A stretch of 64,000 bases of DNA, from contig NZ_CP061091.1 of the NCBI RefSeq assembly GCF_017654485.1, positions 1,501,501-1,565,500 of the forward strand, given 5' to 3'. Shown in pieces: positions 1 to 9,016 of the stretch. Within the stretch, counting starts at the first letter, position 1, and each line of letters opens with the position of its first letter. The notes under the pieces are model-generated. The model was not told where the DNA came from, ran no database searches, and saw only the letters and a program-made list of their open reading frames with translations. The stretch is from Roseomonas marmotae. Lineage in GTDB: Bacteria; Pseudomonadota; Alphaproteobacteria; Acetobacterales; Acetobacteraceae. The translations under genes were made by a program, and so were the position numbers.

Positions 1-570
1 CAGCAGATAGGCGGCGGCGCTGATCACACCGCTGGCCGCGAAGAAGAGCACGAGGTTGGCGCGTACCTGCGCCGCAGGGATGGCACCGCCCAGCCAATAG
101 GCCACCACCGGCGGCCCGCCCAATTGCGACGCGCCCGAGCAGAGCCCGGAGCCCGCCCCCACCATCAGCGAGAGCGGCAGCGCCGGGCGCCCGTGGTAGC
201 GCCAGCCGGAGGCCAGCAGCCCGAGCATGCCCAGCGCCAGGAGGCAGATACCCCAGCGCAGCAGCACCGGGTCGGCCTGGAGCAGCAGCCAGGTGCCGAA
301 GGGGGCGCCGAGGACGGCGCCGCCGGCCAGGGCCGCCACCTGCGCACGGTCCGCCCGGCGCCAGGCGGAGGGCAGCAGGGGAAGGGTGGTGACATTGTCC
401 ACCAGCAGCAGCAGCGGCGCCGCCAGCTTCGGCCCCAGCGCCGCGCTGGCCAGCGGGATGAAGATCAGCGCCGAGCCGAAGCCCGAGAAGCCGCGCGCCA
501 GCCCGGCCATCAGCGCGGCCCCCAGCGTGGCCAGCAGGGCGGGGAGGGGCGGCAGGTCGACAAGGAACAT
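1..570 (-). CDS. Sulfite exporter TauE/SafE family permease (3' end outside window)
   Basis: Minus-strand reading from the ATG at 570 to the window edge gives 190 codons with no stop, so the C-terminus is missing. The sequence is strongly hydrophobic, with several membrane segments. It carries the two diagnostic glycine-rich stretches of the TauE/SafE family: ARGFSGFGSA near residues 26-35, and GAGSGLCSGASQLGGPPVV near residues 138-156. Family members are inner-membrane permeases thought to move sulfite, sulfoacetate or related anions; the substrate here cannot be read. The gene lies 79 bases downstream of the P1B-type ATPase on the same strand and could be co-transcribed with it. Confidence 0.85.
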   Translation of the reverse strand, partial: MFLVDLPPLPALLATLGAALMAGLARGFSGFGSALIFIPLASAALGPKLAAPLLLLVDNVTTLPLLPSAWRRADRAQVAALAGGAVLGAPFGTWLLLQADPVLLRWGICLLALGMLGLLASGWRYHGRPALPLSLMVGAGSGLCSGASQLGGPPVVAYWLGGAIPAAQVRANLVLFFAASGVISAAAYLL

Positions 571-649
571 TGGAAGAAGGGCTCCGGCGGCGTGGCAGGC
601 TCGCCGCTGCTGGGCGGCCTGTCCAGGCGGCGCTGGTGGGCGCAGCCCG

Positions 650-2929
650 CTATGCCGCCATGCTGTCGTCCGACAGCCCCTCCAGCATCCCTTCCTCCAG
701 CACCAGGTGCAGGCTCAGAAGCGCCTCCAGGGCGAAGAGGGTGCGGCGCAACTCAGGCAGGGCCTGCCCCCCATGATCCCGAGCGGCTATCCGCAGCAGC
801 ATCCCCAGCTGATCCACCAGCCCCTCGATCTCCGCATGCATGCGGATCAGCGGCGCCATCGGGTCGCGCCCGCCCAGCCGCTGCGCGGCCTCGGGGAAGA
901 GGGTCCGCTCCTCTGCATCCTGGTGCGGCAGCAATTCCTGCCGCAGCTTCTGTTCCAGCGCCGTGAGCGCCGGCAGGATGTCCGGGCGCGTGCCGACGGC
1001 CTCGGCCGCTTCCCGCAGGCTGCTGGTCAGTTGCCGAAGACCGGCATGTTCCCGCAGCCGCTCCGCCAGGCCGGTGCCGGCCGGAAAGGCGGCCGGCGCC
1101 ACTTCCCCCGCCCCTGGCCGCAGCGCCGTGAGGGCATAGAGGATGGCGAAGACGTCGATGGCTTCCTGAACCACCGCCCCGGCCAGCGGCGTCAGCCAGC
1201 CGGCGGCGGCCGCGCCCATCGCCAGGCCGGAGAAGCCCATGCCGAGCGCGATCGCCTGCAAGGCGATGCGGCGTGAGCGCATGGCGATGGCGATGGCCTC
1301 CGGCACCCGGTCAACGCGGTCGACCAGCAGTACGGCATCCCCCGCCTCCGATGCCGCGGCGGTGCCGGTGGCGCCCATGGCGATGCCCACATCGGCGGCG
1401 GCCAGCGCGGGTGCGTCGTTGACTCCGTCGCCCACCATTGCCGTCGGTGCCTTCGCCGCCTCGGCCCGCACATTGGCAATCTTGTCGGCCGGCTCCTGCC
1501 CCGCCCGCACCTCGTCGAGGCGCAGCACGCGCCCGATCGGCGCCGCCGCCGCCACGCGGTCGCCGGTGAGCATGACGATCCGCCGCACGCCCAGCGCGCG
1601 CAGTTGCCGGATGGTGCGCGGCGCCTCCGGGCGCACGCCGTCCGCCATGACGAAGGCGGCCGCCGCCTGGCCATCCACGGCCAGCCAGGCAACCGAGGCC
1701 GCTGCCGTCGCCACCTGCGCATTGATGCCGAAGCCGGCCTGCGGCTCCACCCCCGACCTGCGCAGGAAGCCTTCGGACCCGAGCAGCAGCCTGCGGCCCT
1801 CGACCACGCCGGAGACGCCGCCGCCTGCCACCTCTGTGACGGCCTCGGGCACCGGCAGCCCGATGCCGCGCGATGCCGCTGCCGCCACCAGGGCGGCGGA
1901 GACGGGATGGGTGGAGCCCTGCGCCAGCGCGGCCGCCAGGCGCAGGGCCGCATCGCGGCCGATGCGCGGGTCGGCATCCTCGGCCGCCAGGCGCGGCTGG
2001 CCCGGGGTCAGGGTGCCGGTCTTGTCGAACAGCACGGTGCGGACGCGCGCCAGCCGCTCCAGCGCGCCACCGCCCTTCACCACGATGCCGCGCCGCGCCG
2101 CCCGCCCGATACCCGCCACCAGCGCCACGGGGGCGGCCAGGATCAGCGGGCAGGGGGTGGCCACCACCAGAACCGACAGCGCCCGCACGGGGTCCCCGGT
2201 CAGGGCCCAGGCCGCGAGGGAGAAGACGGCGGTGAAGGCGACGAAGCCCAGCGCCCATTGGTCCGCCAGCCGGGTCAGCGGCGCGCGGGCCGCCGCCGCC
2301 TGCTGCGTCAGGCGCAGGATGGCGGCGTAGGAGCTGGATGCCGCGTCCCGCCCGGCCCGCAGCCTGAAGGCGCCGCCCGCATTGACCGCGCCGCTGCGGA
2401 GCGCGCCGCCCTGCGGGATTTCCACCGGGCGCGATTCGCCGGTCAGCATGCTCTCATCCAGCACGGCGAGGGCGTCCGCCAGCAGGCCGTCCGTTGGCAC
2501 GGTGTCGCCCGGCCGGACCAGCAGCAGGTCGCCAGGGCGGATGGCCGAGACATCGATCTCCTCGATAGCCTCGCCCTGGATGCGCGCGGCGCGGCGCGGG
2601 GCGCGCGCCACCAGGTCCGTCAGGGCCCGCGTCGCGCGGCCCTCGGCCCAGGCTTCCAGCGCCTCGCCGCCGGAGACCATCAGGGCGATGACGGCTGCCG
2701 CCGCGGCTTCTTCCAGTGCCAGGGCGCCCAGGATGGCGGCGAGGGCGATGACATCGACGCCCAGCCGGCCACCGATCAGGGCGCGGACGACATTGAGGCC
2801 GACATGCAGCGCCACCGGGGCGGCGGCGGCGGACCAGATCCAGGCTGCCAGGGGATTGCCCAGGAAGGCCAGCACGCCGCCGGCGGCCAGCCCCGCGAGC
2901 ACCCAGCCGAGGAGGAGGTAACCGCGCAT
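650..2929 (-). CDS. P1B-5-type heavy-metal ATPase with C-terminal hemerythrin domain
   Basis: A 759-aa protein. The ATG at 2929 is chosen because GGAGG sits 5-6 bases upstream; a longer start at 2959 is possible. P-type ATPase landmarks are in order: TGES (about 163), transmembrane metal motif TPCPL (about 258), phosphorylation site DKTGT (about 302), HP of the nucleotide domain (about 341) and GDGVND (about 500). There is no N-terminal HMA domain. Residues about 620-755 form a hemerythrin-like HHE region with HQDAEE, MHAEIE and LHLVLEE. TPC in the metal-site helix plus a hemerythrin tail is the signature of subgroup P1B-5, whose characterised member (Nia of Sinorhizobium) exports nickel and iron. 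Efflux of Fe/Ni from the cytoplasm is therefore the best guess. No metal regulator is adjacent. Confidence 0.92.
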   Translation of the reverse strand: MRGYLLLGWVLAGLAAGGVLAFLGNPLAAWIWSAAAAPVALHVGLNVVRALIGGRLGVDVIALAAILGALALEEAAAAAVIALMVSGGEALEAWAEGRATRALTDLVARAPRRAARIQGEAIEEIDVSAIRPGDLLLVRPGDTVPTDGLLADALAVLDESMLTGESRPVEIPQGGALRSGAVNAGGAFRLRAGRDAASSSYAAILRLTQQAAAARAPLTRLADQWALGFVAFTAVFSLAAWALTGDPVRALSVLVVATPCPLILAAPVALVAGIGRAARRGIVVKGGGALERLARVRTVLFDKTGTLTPGQPRLAAEDADPRIGRDAALRLAAALAQGSTHPVSAALVAAAASRGIGLPVPEAVTEVAGGGVSGVVEGRRLLLGSEGFLRRSGVEPQAGFGINAQVATAAASVAWLAVDGQAAAAFVMADGVRPEAPRTIRQLRALGVRRIVMLTGDRVAAAAPIGRVLRLDEVRAGQEPADKIANVRAEAAKAPTAMVGDGVNDAPALAAADVGIAMGATGTAAASEAGDAVLLVDRVDRVPEAIAIAMRSRRIALQAIALGMGFSGLAMGAAAAGWLTPLAGAVVQEAIDVFAILYALTALRPGAGEVAPAAFPAGTGLAERLREHAGLRQLTSSLREAAEAVGTRPDILPALTALEQKLRQELLPHQDAEERTLFPEAAQRLGGRDPMAPLIRMHAEIEGLVDQLGMLLRIAARDHGGQALPELRRTLFALEALLSLHLVLEEGMLEGLSDDSMAA

Positions 2930-3185
2930 GAAAGCCTCCAGACCGATGCGCGGCAGCATGACACAAGCCGGGCGAAGGGGCGGTCGAGGACCGTCCCTCC
3001 AGGGGAGGGCGCCGCGCCTGAGGCAGCATGCCCTCGTCCCGGCATGGCGTCATTGACCTGGATCACCCACCTCCATGCCGGGCGCGGCCCTGGCCACGTG
3101 GCCGTCAGCCGGCAGCGGCCAGGGGTTCAAGACCGGCGCCGCAGGACCCACCTCCCGCCCGCTACCCTGTCGAGAAGGAGACTTC

Positions 3186-3641
3186 ATGCGCCCTGCCTGC
3201 CCGCTGCCGATGTTGTTCCTGGCCCTGGCCGCCTGCACCTCACCTGGTGCACGGGTGGCCGAAGAAGCGCAGCAGAGGTTGGTGGGCATGCGGGTGGATG
3301 ACCTGCAGGCCTGCGCCGGCATCCCCACTCGCAGCAAGGAACTGGCGGACGGAACCCGGTTGCTGTCCTACGAGGAGAAGAACGCCAATGTCGGCGGGCT
3401 GAATGTCAGCCTGCCGCTGCTGGGCGGCTTCAACCTGGCCGGCAGCGGCAGCTATTGCCACGCGCTGTTCCGCGTGGCGGACAACCGCGTGATCGGCCTG
3501 AACTATACTGGCGACAACGACGATGTGGGCGGGGAGAACGGTGTCTGCGCGCCGATCGTGCGCGGCTGCCTGCGCCAACCGGTGCCTGCGCGGGTCCCCA
3601 CCGACAGCCTGCCTATGACCATGGAGCCGATCGGGAATTAG
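3186..3641 (+). CDS. Small lipoprotein of unknown function (BamE/SmpA-like layout)
   Basis: A 151-aa protein. The ATG at 3186 follows a GAGAAGGAG ribosome site at 3172-3180. The N-terminus is a short lipoprotein signal with lipobox LAAC and Cys17, so the mature protein should be lipid-anchored. The following segment VGMRVDDLQACAGIPTRS resembles the G-x-x-x-x-D-L-x-x-x-x-G-x-P start of SmpA/OmlA-like domains. Four further Cys in the mature part could form disulfides. It is divergent from the metal ATPase and convergent with dgt. No specific function is recognised; the BamE resemblance is weak. Confidence 0.75.
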   Translation: MRPACPLPMLFLALAACTSPGARVAEEAQQRLVGMRVDDLQACAGIPTRSKELADGTRLLSYEEKNANVGGLNVSLPLLGGFNLAGSGSYCHALFRVADNRVIGLNYTGDNDDVGGENGVCAPIVRGCLRQPVPARVPTDSLPMTMEPIGN

Positions 3642-3651
3642 GCCCGGCCCG

Positions 3652-4968
3652 TCAGAGCCCGCGCAGCCGCGCCGCCAGATTGGCGGCGTAGTTGTCCGTC
3701 ATGCCCGCGACGAAATCGATGGCGCAGCGGATGGTCTCGCTGGCGGAGAAGCCGGGGCGGGGGTGGTAGTCCTGCATCAGCGTTAGCGCCTGCCGGGCGC
3801 GCAGCGGCAGCCTCTCCGGTTCTCCCCCCGCCTGCACGAAGGCGAGGCTGGCCTCCAGGAAGACGCCCAGCGTCTTCTCCAGCACGTCCCGCGCACCGAT
3901 CTCGAACTGCACCTTGCGCGGATGCATGTAGAGCGTGTCGCTATTGGCGCTGGCCAGGGCCCGGAAGGGTTCGTCCAGCTCCGGCGGCAGCATGTCCGTC
4001 AGCCCCTGCCCGGCGGAGATAGTGCCGGCCAGGAACCCGGCCTGCCGCGCACAGAAGGCATCCCGCACCGCGCCGATCAATCGCCCGGCGGCGGCCGAGC
4101 GCAGCAGGGCGATCTTCTGCGGGATGCCGTCCTCCTCCTCCAGCCTCGCGGCGGTGATGTCGGTCAGCGGCATGACGAGGTCGCGGTAGGTGCGGAAGGG
4201 CACGATCTCCAGCTCGACCGCATCCTCCATATCCGCGAGGCCATAGGTGATGTCGTCCGCCGCCTCCATCAGCCAGACGGCAGGGTGGCGGGGCAGGGGG
4301 CCGGCCATGCCGCATTCGCGCAGCACGGCATCGAAGCCCCCGGCCTCCGTCTCGAAGCGGTTGAACTTGACGCCGGCCGTGCCGCGCCGGGCGGCGCGCG
4401 GGTCGGTGGCGGCCCAGGGATACTTCACGAAGGCGCCCAGGCTGGCGAAGGTCAGCCGCAGCCCGCCCCGCTCCCGGTAGCCGTCCGAGCGCGTCAGGAT
4501 GCGGAAGCCCTGGGCATTGCCGTCGAAGAAGCGCAGGTCCTCGTCCAGCAGCAGGCCGGCCTTGCGCCCTGTCCCCTCCAGCCATTCAGTCATGAAGGTG
4601 GCGATCACCTCCTCGCCCGCATGGCCGAAGGGCGGGTTGCCGATGTCATGCGCGAGGCAGACGGCCTGCACGAGATAGCCGAGATCGTCCGGCGTGCGGC
4701 CGGCCGCGGCCAGCTCCTCCCGCAGCGCGGCACCGACGCCGAAGCCGATGGAACGGCCGATCGAGGCGACTTCCAGCGTATGCACCAGCCGGTTCCGCAC
4801 ATGGGCGTTGCCGATCATGGTATGGACCTGCGTCTTCTGCTGCAGGCGCCGGAAGGGGCGGCTGAAGACGATGCGGTCCTGGTCGATCTGGAAGGGGTTG
4901 CGCGCGGGGTCGTCCCGTGCCGGCCGGTCCGGGAAGCGCCCGGTATTGAACAGCGCGCCCCAGTCCAT
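3652..4968 (-). CDS. dgt: Deoxyguanosinetriphosphate triphosphohydrolase-like protein
   Basis: A 438-aa cytosolic HD-domain enzyme of the dGTPase family, which hydrolyses dNTPs to the nucleoside plus tripolyphosphate. Seen: an N-terminal RPFRRLQQKTQV stretch, the first metal His in RLVHTLEV, the HD pair in LAHDIGNPPFGH (about 108-119), and a C-terminal region with YMHPRK typical of dGTPase-like proteins. The start ATG lies 6 bases after the stop of hldE, so the two are probably translationally coupled. Substrate preference (dGTP or broad dNTP) cannot be told from sequence. Confidence 0.93.
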   Translation of the reverse strand: MDWGALFNTGRFPDRPARDDPARNPFQIDQDRIVFSRPFRRLQQKTQVHTMIGNAHVRNRLVHTLEVASIGRSIGFGVGAALREELAAAGRTPDDLGYLVQAVCLAHDIGNPPFGHAGEEVIATFMTEWLEGTGRKAGLLLDEDLRFFDGNAQGFRILTRSDGYRERGGLRLTFASLGAFVKYPWAATDPRAARRGTAGVKFNRFETEAGGFDAVLRECGMAGPLPRHPAVWLMEAADDITYGLADMEDAVELEIVPFRTYRDLVMPLTDITAARLEEEDGIPQKIALLRSAAAGRLIGAVRDAFCARQAGFLAGTISAGQGLTDMLPPELDEPFRALASANSDTLYMHPRKVQFEIGARDVLEKTLGVFLEASLAFVQAGGEPERLPLRARQALTLMQDYHPRPGFSASETIRCAIDFVAGMTDNYAANLAARLRGL

Positions 4969-4974
4969 GCCGCC

Positions 4975-6495
4975 CTAGCCGCGGATACGGGCCACGGTGG
5001 CGGTGGTGGAATTGCCCGGCAGCAACTCCGCCAGCTTCACCACCCCGCCCCATTCCTGCACGAGATCGCCGCCCACTACCTGATCGACGGTATAATCGGC
5101 GCCCTTCACCAGCACATCCGGCCGCAGCAGGCGGATCAGCTCGACCGGCGTGTCCTCCTCGAAGATGGTCACGAGGTCGACGGTGGAGAGGGAGGCCAGC
5201 ACGGCGGCGCGCGCCGCCTCCTGCTGGATCGGTCGGCTCGGGCCCTTCAGGCGCTTGACCGAGGAATCGGCGTTCAGCCCCACCACCAGCCGGTCGCACC
5301 AGCTGCGCGCCTGTTCCAGCAGATGCACATGGCCGGGATGCAGCAGGTCGAAGCAGCCATTGGTGAAGCCGACACGCCAGCCGCGCTGGCGCCAGCGCTC
5401 CACCTGCTCGGCGGCGGAGGCGCGGCGCATCACCTTCCGCAGCGTGCCGCGCTCGGGCGTCAGGGCTTCCAGCAGGTCGTTCTCCCGCGCCACGGCGGTG
5501 CCGACCTTCCCGACTACCAGTCCGCCGGCGATATTCGCCAGCCGCGCGGCCACCGGCAGCGCCAGCCCGGCCGCGACGCCGGCCGCCAGCACGGCCACCA
5601 CGGTATCGCCCGCGCCGGAGACGTCATGCACTTCCGGCGCCTCGGCGGGGAAATGATGCAGCTCATCCCCTTCCAGCAGCGTCATGCCGTCCTCGCTGCG
5701 CGTCACCAGCACGGCGCCGAAGCCATGGGCATCGCGCAGGTGGCGGGCGGCGGCGACGATCTCCTCCTCCGTATCCACCGGCATGCCGGTGGCCTGGGCC
5801 AGCTCGGCGCGGTTGGGGGTGATGATGTCGGCGCCGGCATAGCGGCCGTAATCCAGCCCCTTCGGGTCAACCACCACGCGCCGGCCGGCGGCGCGGGCGG
5901 CGGCGATCAGCCGCGCCGGCACATCGGTGCAGAGCACGCCTTTGTTGTAGTCGGACAGCACCATGACGCTGGTGGCCGCGACGGTGTCGGCGGCGATACG
6001 CACCAGCCGGTCGGCCAGCCGCTCATGGATCGGGCGGGCGATCTCGTGGTCGGCCCGCATGATCTGCTGGCCATTGGCGATGAAGCGGGTTTTGCTGGTG
6101 GTGGCGCGGCCACCCTGCACCAGCAGCCAGGGCTCCACCCCCGGCTGGCCGCCGATCAGCCCGGTCAGGTCGCTGCCGGCCTGGTCGTCGCCCACCACGG
6201 AGAGGAAGGCCACCGCCGCGCCCAGGGCTGTCAGGTTGCGTACCACATTGCCGGCGCCGCCGGGCATGGCGACCTCGCGCTCCACCCCCAGGATAGGCAC
6301 GGGGGCCTCGGGGCTGATACGCTTCACCTGACCGTAGACGTAGCGGTCGAGCATGGCGTCGCCGACCACCAGAACGGAGGCGCGCTTAAGCTGCCGCACC
6401 GCTTCGGCCAGGTCTGGGCCAGGGGTGTCGGCTGCGGGGAAGGGCGCGCGATCCGCCGGGCTTGCCGGGTCCGCAGGGGGCAAGGTGCCTTGCAT
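4975..6495 (-). CDS. hldE: Bifunctional heptose-7-phosphate kinase / heptose-1-phosphate adenylyltransferase
   Basis: About 506 aa from ATG 6495; an in-frame GTG at 6543 would add 16 residues and neither has a strong ribosome site. Residues about 30-340 are a PfkB/ribokinase-type kinase, with VVGDAMLDRYVYG near the start and DVSGAGDTVVAVLAAG as the catalytic/ATP motif. Residues about 365-506 are a nucleotidyltransferase with GFTNGCFDLLHPGHV, including the HxGH motif. The enzyme phosphorylates D-glycero-D-manno-heptose 7-phosphate and then adenylylates the 1-phosphate, making ADP-heptose for LPS inner core. Fusion of the two activities is usual. Dgt follows directly. Confidence 0.96.
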   Translation of the reverse strand: MQGTLPPADPASPADRAPFPAADTPGPDLAEAVRQLKRASVLVVGDAMLDRYVYGQVKRISPEAPVPILGVEREVAMPGGAGNVVRNLTALGAAVAFLSVVGDDQAGSDLTGLIGGQPGVEPWLLVQGGRATTSKTRFIANGQQIMRADHEIARPIHERLADRLVRIAADTVAATSVMVLSDYNKGVLCTDVPARLIAAARAAGRRVVVDPKGLDYGRYAGADIITPNRAELAQATGMPVDTEEEIVAAARHLRDAHGFGAVLVTRSEDGMTLLEGDELHHFPAEAPEVHDVSGAGDTVVAVLAAGVAAGLALPVAARLANIAGGLVVGKVGTAVARENDLLEALTPERGTLRKVMRRASAAEQVERWRQRGWRVGFTNGCFDLLHPGHVHLLEQARSWCDRLVVGLNADSSVKRLKGPSRPIQQEAARAAVLASLSTVDLVTIFEEDTPVELIRLLRPDVLVKGADYTVDQVVGGDLVQEWGGVVKLAELLPGNSTTATVARIRG

Positions 6496-6587
6496 CGGCA
6501 ACGGCCTAGCGCAGCCCTGGCCCAAGGCGCAAGACAACGTCACGCCGGGGCGGCGAGGAGAAGCGTTTCAATCTCCATTTAAGGTGG

Positions 6588-7286
6588 TCAGCGGGCCTGG
6601 AGGAAGCGGAGCCTGTCATCCTCCAGCACCAGGCAGGTCAGGGGGCCGCCCCCCACCGCGCCGGTGTCGATGCCGATCCGATTCGGCCGTATCACCGGGG
6701 CCGGCACGGGCGTATGCCCATGCACCACCACCATGCCGAGCGGCCCGGTCCAGGAGAGGAAGGGCTCACGGATCCAGAGAAGATCCATCTCCGCCTGCTC
6801 ATCCAGGGGTTTGCCGGGGACAATGCCGGCATGGACGAAAAGATAATCCCCGGCCCGCCAGGAGAGGGCGAGGCCGCGCAGGATCTCCAGGTCCCGATCC
6901 GGCACCGTGCCGCCATAGGCGGCAAGGGTGGCGCGGCCTCCATTGATCTGCCAGAGCGCCCGGGCCTCCGGCGAGGCGCTGGGCGCCAGGGCATCCAGCA
7001 TCATCGCTTCATGATTGCCGCGCAGCGCGACCGATTCGGCGCCGGGGATCGGCGCTGGCCCGGCGATACGCCGCAGCACGCCCGGACTGTCCGGCCCCCT
7101 GTCCACGTAGTCACCCAGATGCACCACGGCAGCCTTCCGCGCCGGCATGGCCGCCCAGTCCGCGGCGATAAGATCGTGCAGCCGGGCCAGCTGGCCGGCG
7201 CAGCCATGCACGTCGCCAATGGCGTAGACGCGCAGGCCCGGGGGCAGGCGGCCCGGTGCCGCGCAGGGGAGGGACAGGGAGGACAT
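6588..7286 (-). CDS. Metallophosphoesterase (PPP-type serine/threonine phosphatase or diadenosine-polyphosphatase-like)
   Basis: About 232 aa from ATG 7286; an upstream in-frame start at 7322 is possible. All PPP/calcineurin-type metal motifs are in order: GDVHG, GDYVDRGP, RGNHE, FVHAG and HGHTP, followed by the GIDTGAVGGGPL segment common in bacterial members. These residues bind the two catalytic metals. Substrate is unknown: close families include protein Ser/Thr phosphatases and ApaH-like hydrolases. It is divergent from the histidine-phosphatase gene across about 120 bases. Confidence 0.9.
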   Translation of the reverse strand: MSSLSLPCAAPGRLPPGLRVYAIGDVHGCAGQLARLHDLIAADWAAMPARKAAVVHLGDYVDRGPDSPGVLRRIAGPAPIPGAESVALRGNHEAMMLDALAPSASPEARALWQINGGRATLAAYGGTVPDRDLEILRGLALSWRAGDYLFVHAGIVPGKPLDEQAEMDLLWIREPFLSWTGPLGMVVVHGHTPVPAPVIRPNRIGIDTGAVGGGPLTCLVLEDDRLRFLQAR

Positions 7287-7405
7287 GGCGCGCAGCAGAG
7301 CAGATTCGCCGCCCGCCCGCACGCCCTCCGCGATGCGCGGGCCGGGCAGAGACAGGGTGCCTCTGGCCGGTTTCCGTCGGCACCGATCCGTTCTAGAGAG
7401 CGCGG

Positions 7406-8035
7406 GTGCATAAGACCCGCTTCTTCCTGATCCGCCACGCCATCGTCGAACCCTCGGCGAGGGCCGTGATGTATGGCGACATGGATGTCTCCATCTGCGC
7501 CATCTCCCTGGCGCAGGATGTCGCCGCCTATCGCTGGCTGGCCACGCGGCTGCCGGCCGGGGCGCGCTGGTTCACTACCCCGCTCTCCCGCACCCAGGCC
7601 ACCGCCGCCGCGATCTTCGCGGCCGGCCTGCCGCCGGTGGGGCTGGAGGTGGAGCCGCGCTTCGTCGAGCAGCATCTGGGCGAATGGCAGGGCATGACGC
7701 ATGAGGAGTTCACCGCCCTCCTGACCGAGCCGCCGCATCCCTTCTGGCCCCATTCCGCCGGGGAGCGCCCGCCCGGCGGGGAGAGCCTGGCCGATGTGAT
7801 CGGCCGCGTCGGCCCGGCGCTGGAGGATATGGCGGAGCAGATGCCCGGGCAGGACATCGTCATCATCGCCCATGGCGGCTCGATCCGCGCGGCGGTGGCG
7901 CATGCCATGCGGCTGGACCCGCACCAGGCCTTCCAGCTCTCCGTCAAGAACCTCTCCCTGACGCGGCTGGAGCGGCACGGCGCGGACTGGCGTGTGGCCT
8001 CGATCAACGAGGAGCCGCCGCTGACCGTGCCCTGA
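7406..8035 (+). CDS. Histidine phosphatase family protein (phosphoglycerate-mutase-like)
   Basis: A 209-aa protein with a GTG start. The catalytic His is in LIRHA near residue 10 (RHG variant RHA). TTPLSRTQATA provides the second Arg, VEQHLGEWQGM the catalytic acid region, and IAHGGSIRA near residue 155 the second catalytic His. This is a complete histidine-phosphatase core of the CobC/GpmB-like size class. A role in cobalamin synthesis (CobC) is possible since cobS and cobT are elsewhere in the window, but nothing here proves the substrate. Confidence 0.87.
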   Translation: MHKTRFFLIRHAIVEPSARAVMYGDMDVSICAISLAQDVAAYRWLATRLPAGARWFTTPLSRTQATAAAIFAAGLPPVGLEVEPRFVEQHLGEWQGMTHEEFTALLTEPPHPFWPHSAGERPPGGESLADVIGRVGPALEDMAEQMPGQDIVIIAHGGSIRAAVAHAMRLDPHQAFQLSVKNLSLTRLERHGADWRVASINEEPPLTVP

Positions 8036-8113
8036 GGCAGGCTGGCGCAAGTTTGGCTTGCCACGCCTGCGTTAGAAGGTCATGTCCCACCAAAGGTTTG
8101 GAGGAGGTTTTTG

Positions 8114-8923
8114 ATGCGGCACTCCATCTCGCGGAAGGCTCGTGGCGCGGTTGCCGCCCTGGCCGTGCTGCTGCCGGCCTGCACCGGTTCCGCGCAGGGC
8201 GAGGAGCAGGCCCTGGTCGACCGGTCAACCCTGACGGTGCAGGAGATGCTGGGCCCGATCAATGGCGGTGGCGCGCAGGCCGATGCGGTGGCCCTGCTGC
8301 AGAAGGCGAGGGCCGTCATGGTCTGCCCGCGCATCTTCCGGGCCGGCTTCATCGTCGGCGGGCAGGGCGGCTCCTGCGTGCTGCTGGCGCGGGACGGAGC
8401 GGGGTCCTGGTCCTCGCCAGCCTTCTACAATCTTGGCGCCGGCAGCATCGGCTTCCAGATCGGCGTGCAGGACGCGCAGGTCATGATGATGATCCTGACC
8501 AACAAGGGCCTGGGCGCGCTGCTGGACAGCCAGTTCAAGATCGGCGCGGATGCCTCGGTCGCCGTCGCCACCATCGGCGGCGGCATCGCCGGGGCCACCA
8601 CGGCAGCGGTGGGCGCGGATATCGTGACGGTGGCGCGGGCCCGCGGCCTCTATGCCGGCATCTCGCTGGACGGCTCGATCATGGGCAGCAACAGCGAGGC
8701 CAACCGGGCCTATTACGGCCAGAACTATTCGGCGCGGCAGATCGTCATCGACATGGCCGCGCATAATCCCGGGGCCGACCCGCTGCGCGGTATGCTGATC
8801 CGCTTCGGCGCCACCAGCCAGCCCGCCGCCGCGACGCCGCAGACCCCGGCCGGGCAGCAGCCCATGGGGAACTACCAGCCGCCCAGCTATCCCCAGGGCG
8901 TGCAGGCCACGCCTCTTCGCTGA
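8114..8923 (+). CDS. SYLF (Ysc84-type) domain lipoprotein
   Basis: About 269 aa from ATG 8114, with a GGAGGAGG site just upstream. A lipoprotein signal ends at LPAC with Cys23. The body matches the SYLF/Ysc84 lipid-binding domain: ALLQKARAVMVCP, GGQGGSCVLLAR, YNLGAGSIGFQIG, and a C-terminal YYGQNYSARQI. Known SYLF proteins bind phosphoinositides in eukaryotes; bacterial roles are poorly known and probably involve membrane association in the periplasm. The last 40 residues are Pro/Gln-rich and likely disordered. It is followed by a strong terminator. Confidence 0.9.
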   Translation: MRHSISRKARGAVAALAVLLPACTGSAQGEEQALVDRSTLTVQEMLGPINGGGAQADAVALLQKARAVMVCPRIFRAGFIVGGQGGSCVLLARDGAGSWSSPAFYNLGAGSIGFQIGVQDAQVMMMILTNKGLGALLDSQFKIGADASVAVATIGGGIAGATTAAVGADIVTVARARGLYAGISLDGSIMGSNSEANRAYYGQNYSARQIVIDMAAHNPGADPLRGMLIRFGATSQPAAATPQTPAGQQPMGNYQPPSYPQGVQATPLR

Positions 8924-8961
8924 GGCACCGCGTAGGCTGCCGCCGGTTGCCGCTCATAAGA

Positions 8962-8993
8962 AAAGGGCCGGACCTTCAGGGGTCCGGCCCTTT
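8962..8993. terminator. Rho-independent, probably bidirectional terminator
   Basis: Perfect 13-bp stem (8962-8974 with 8981-8993) and a 6-base loop. The stem begins with A residues and ends with T residues, so it can end transcription of the SYLF gene on the plus strand and the PEP-CTERM gene arriving on the minus strand. Confidence 0.9.
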
Positions 8994-9016
8994 CATGTTT
9001 CGCCGTGGCTGGAGGC

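Noticed and set aside
3922..6582. Open frame of about 890 codons on the plus strand opposite dgt and hldE
   Set aside because: It is the complement of two well-recognised enzymes, and its composition (His, Gln, Gly) is that of a shadow frame.
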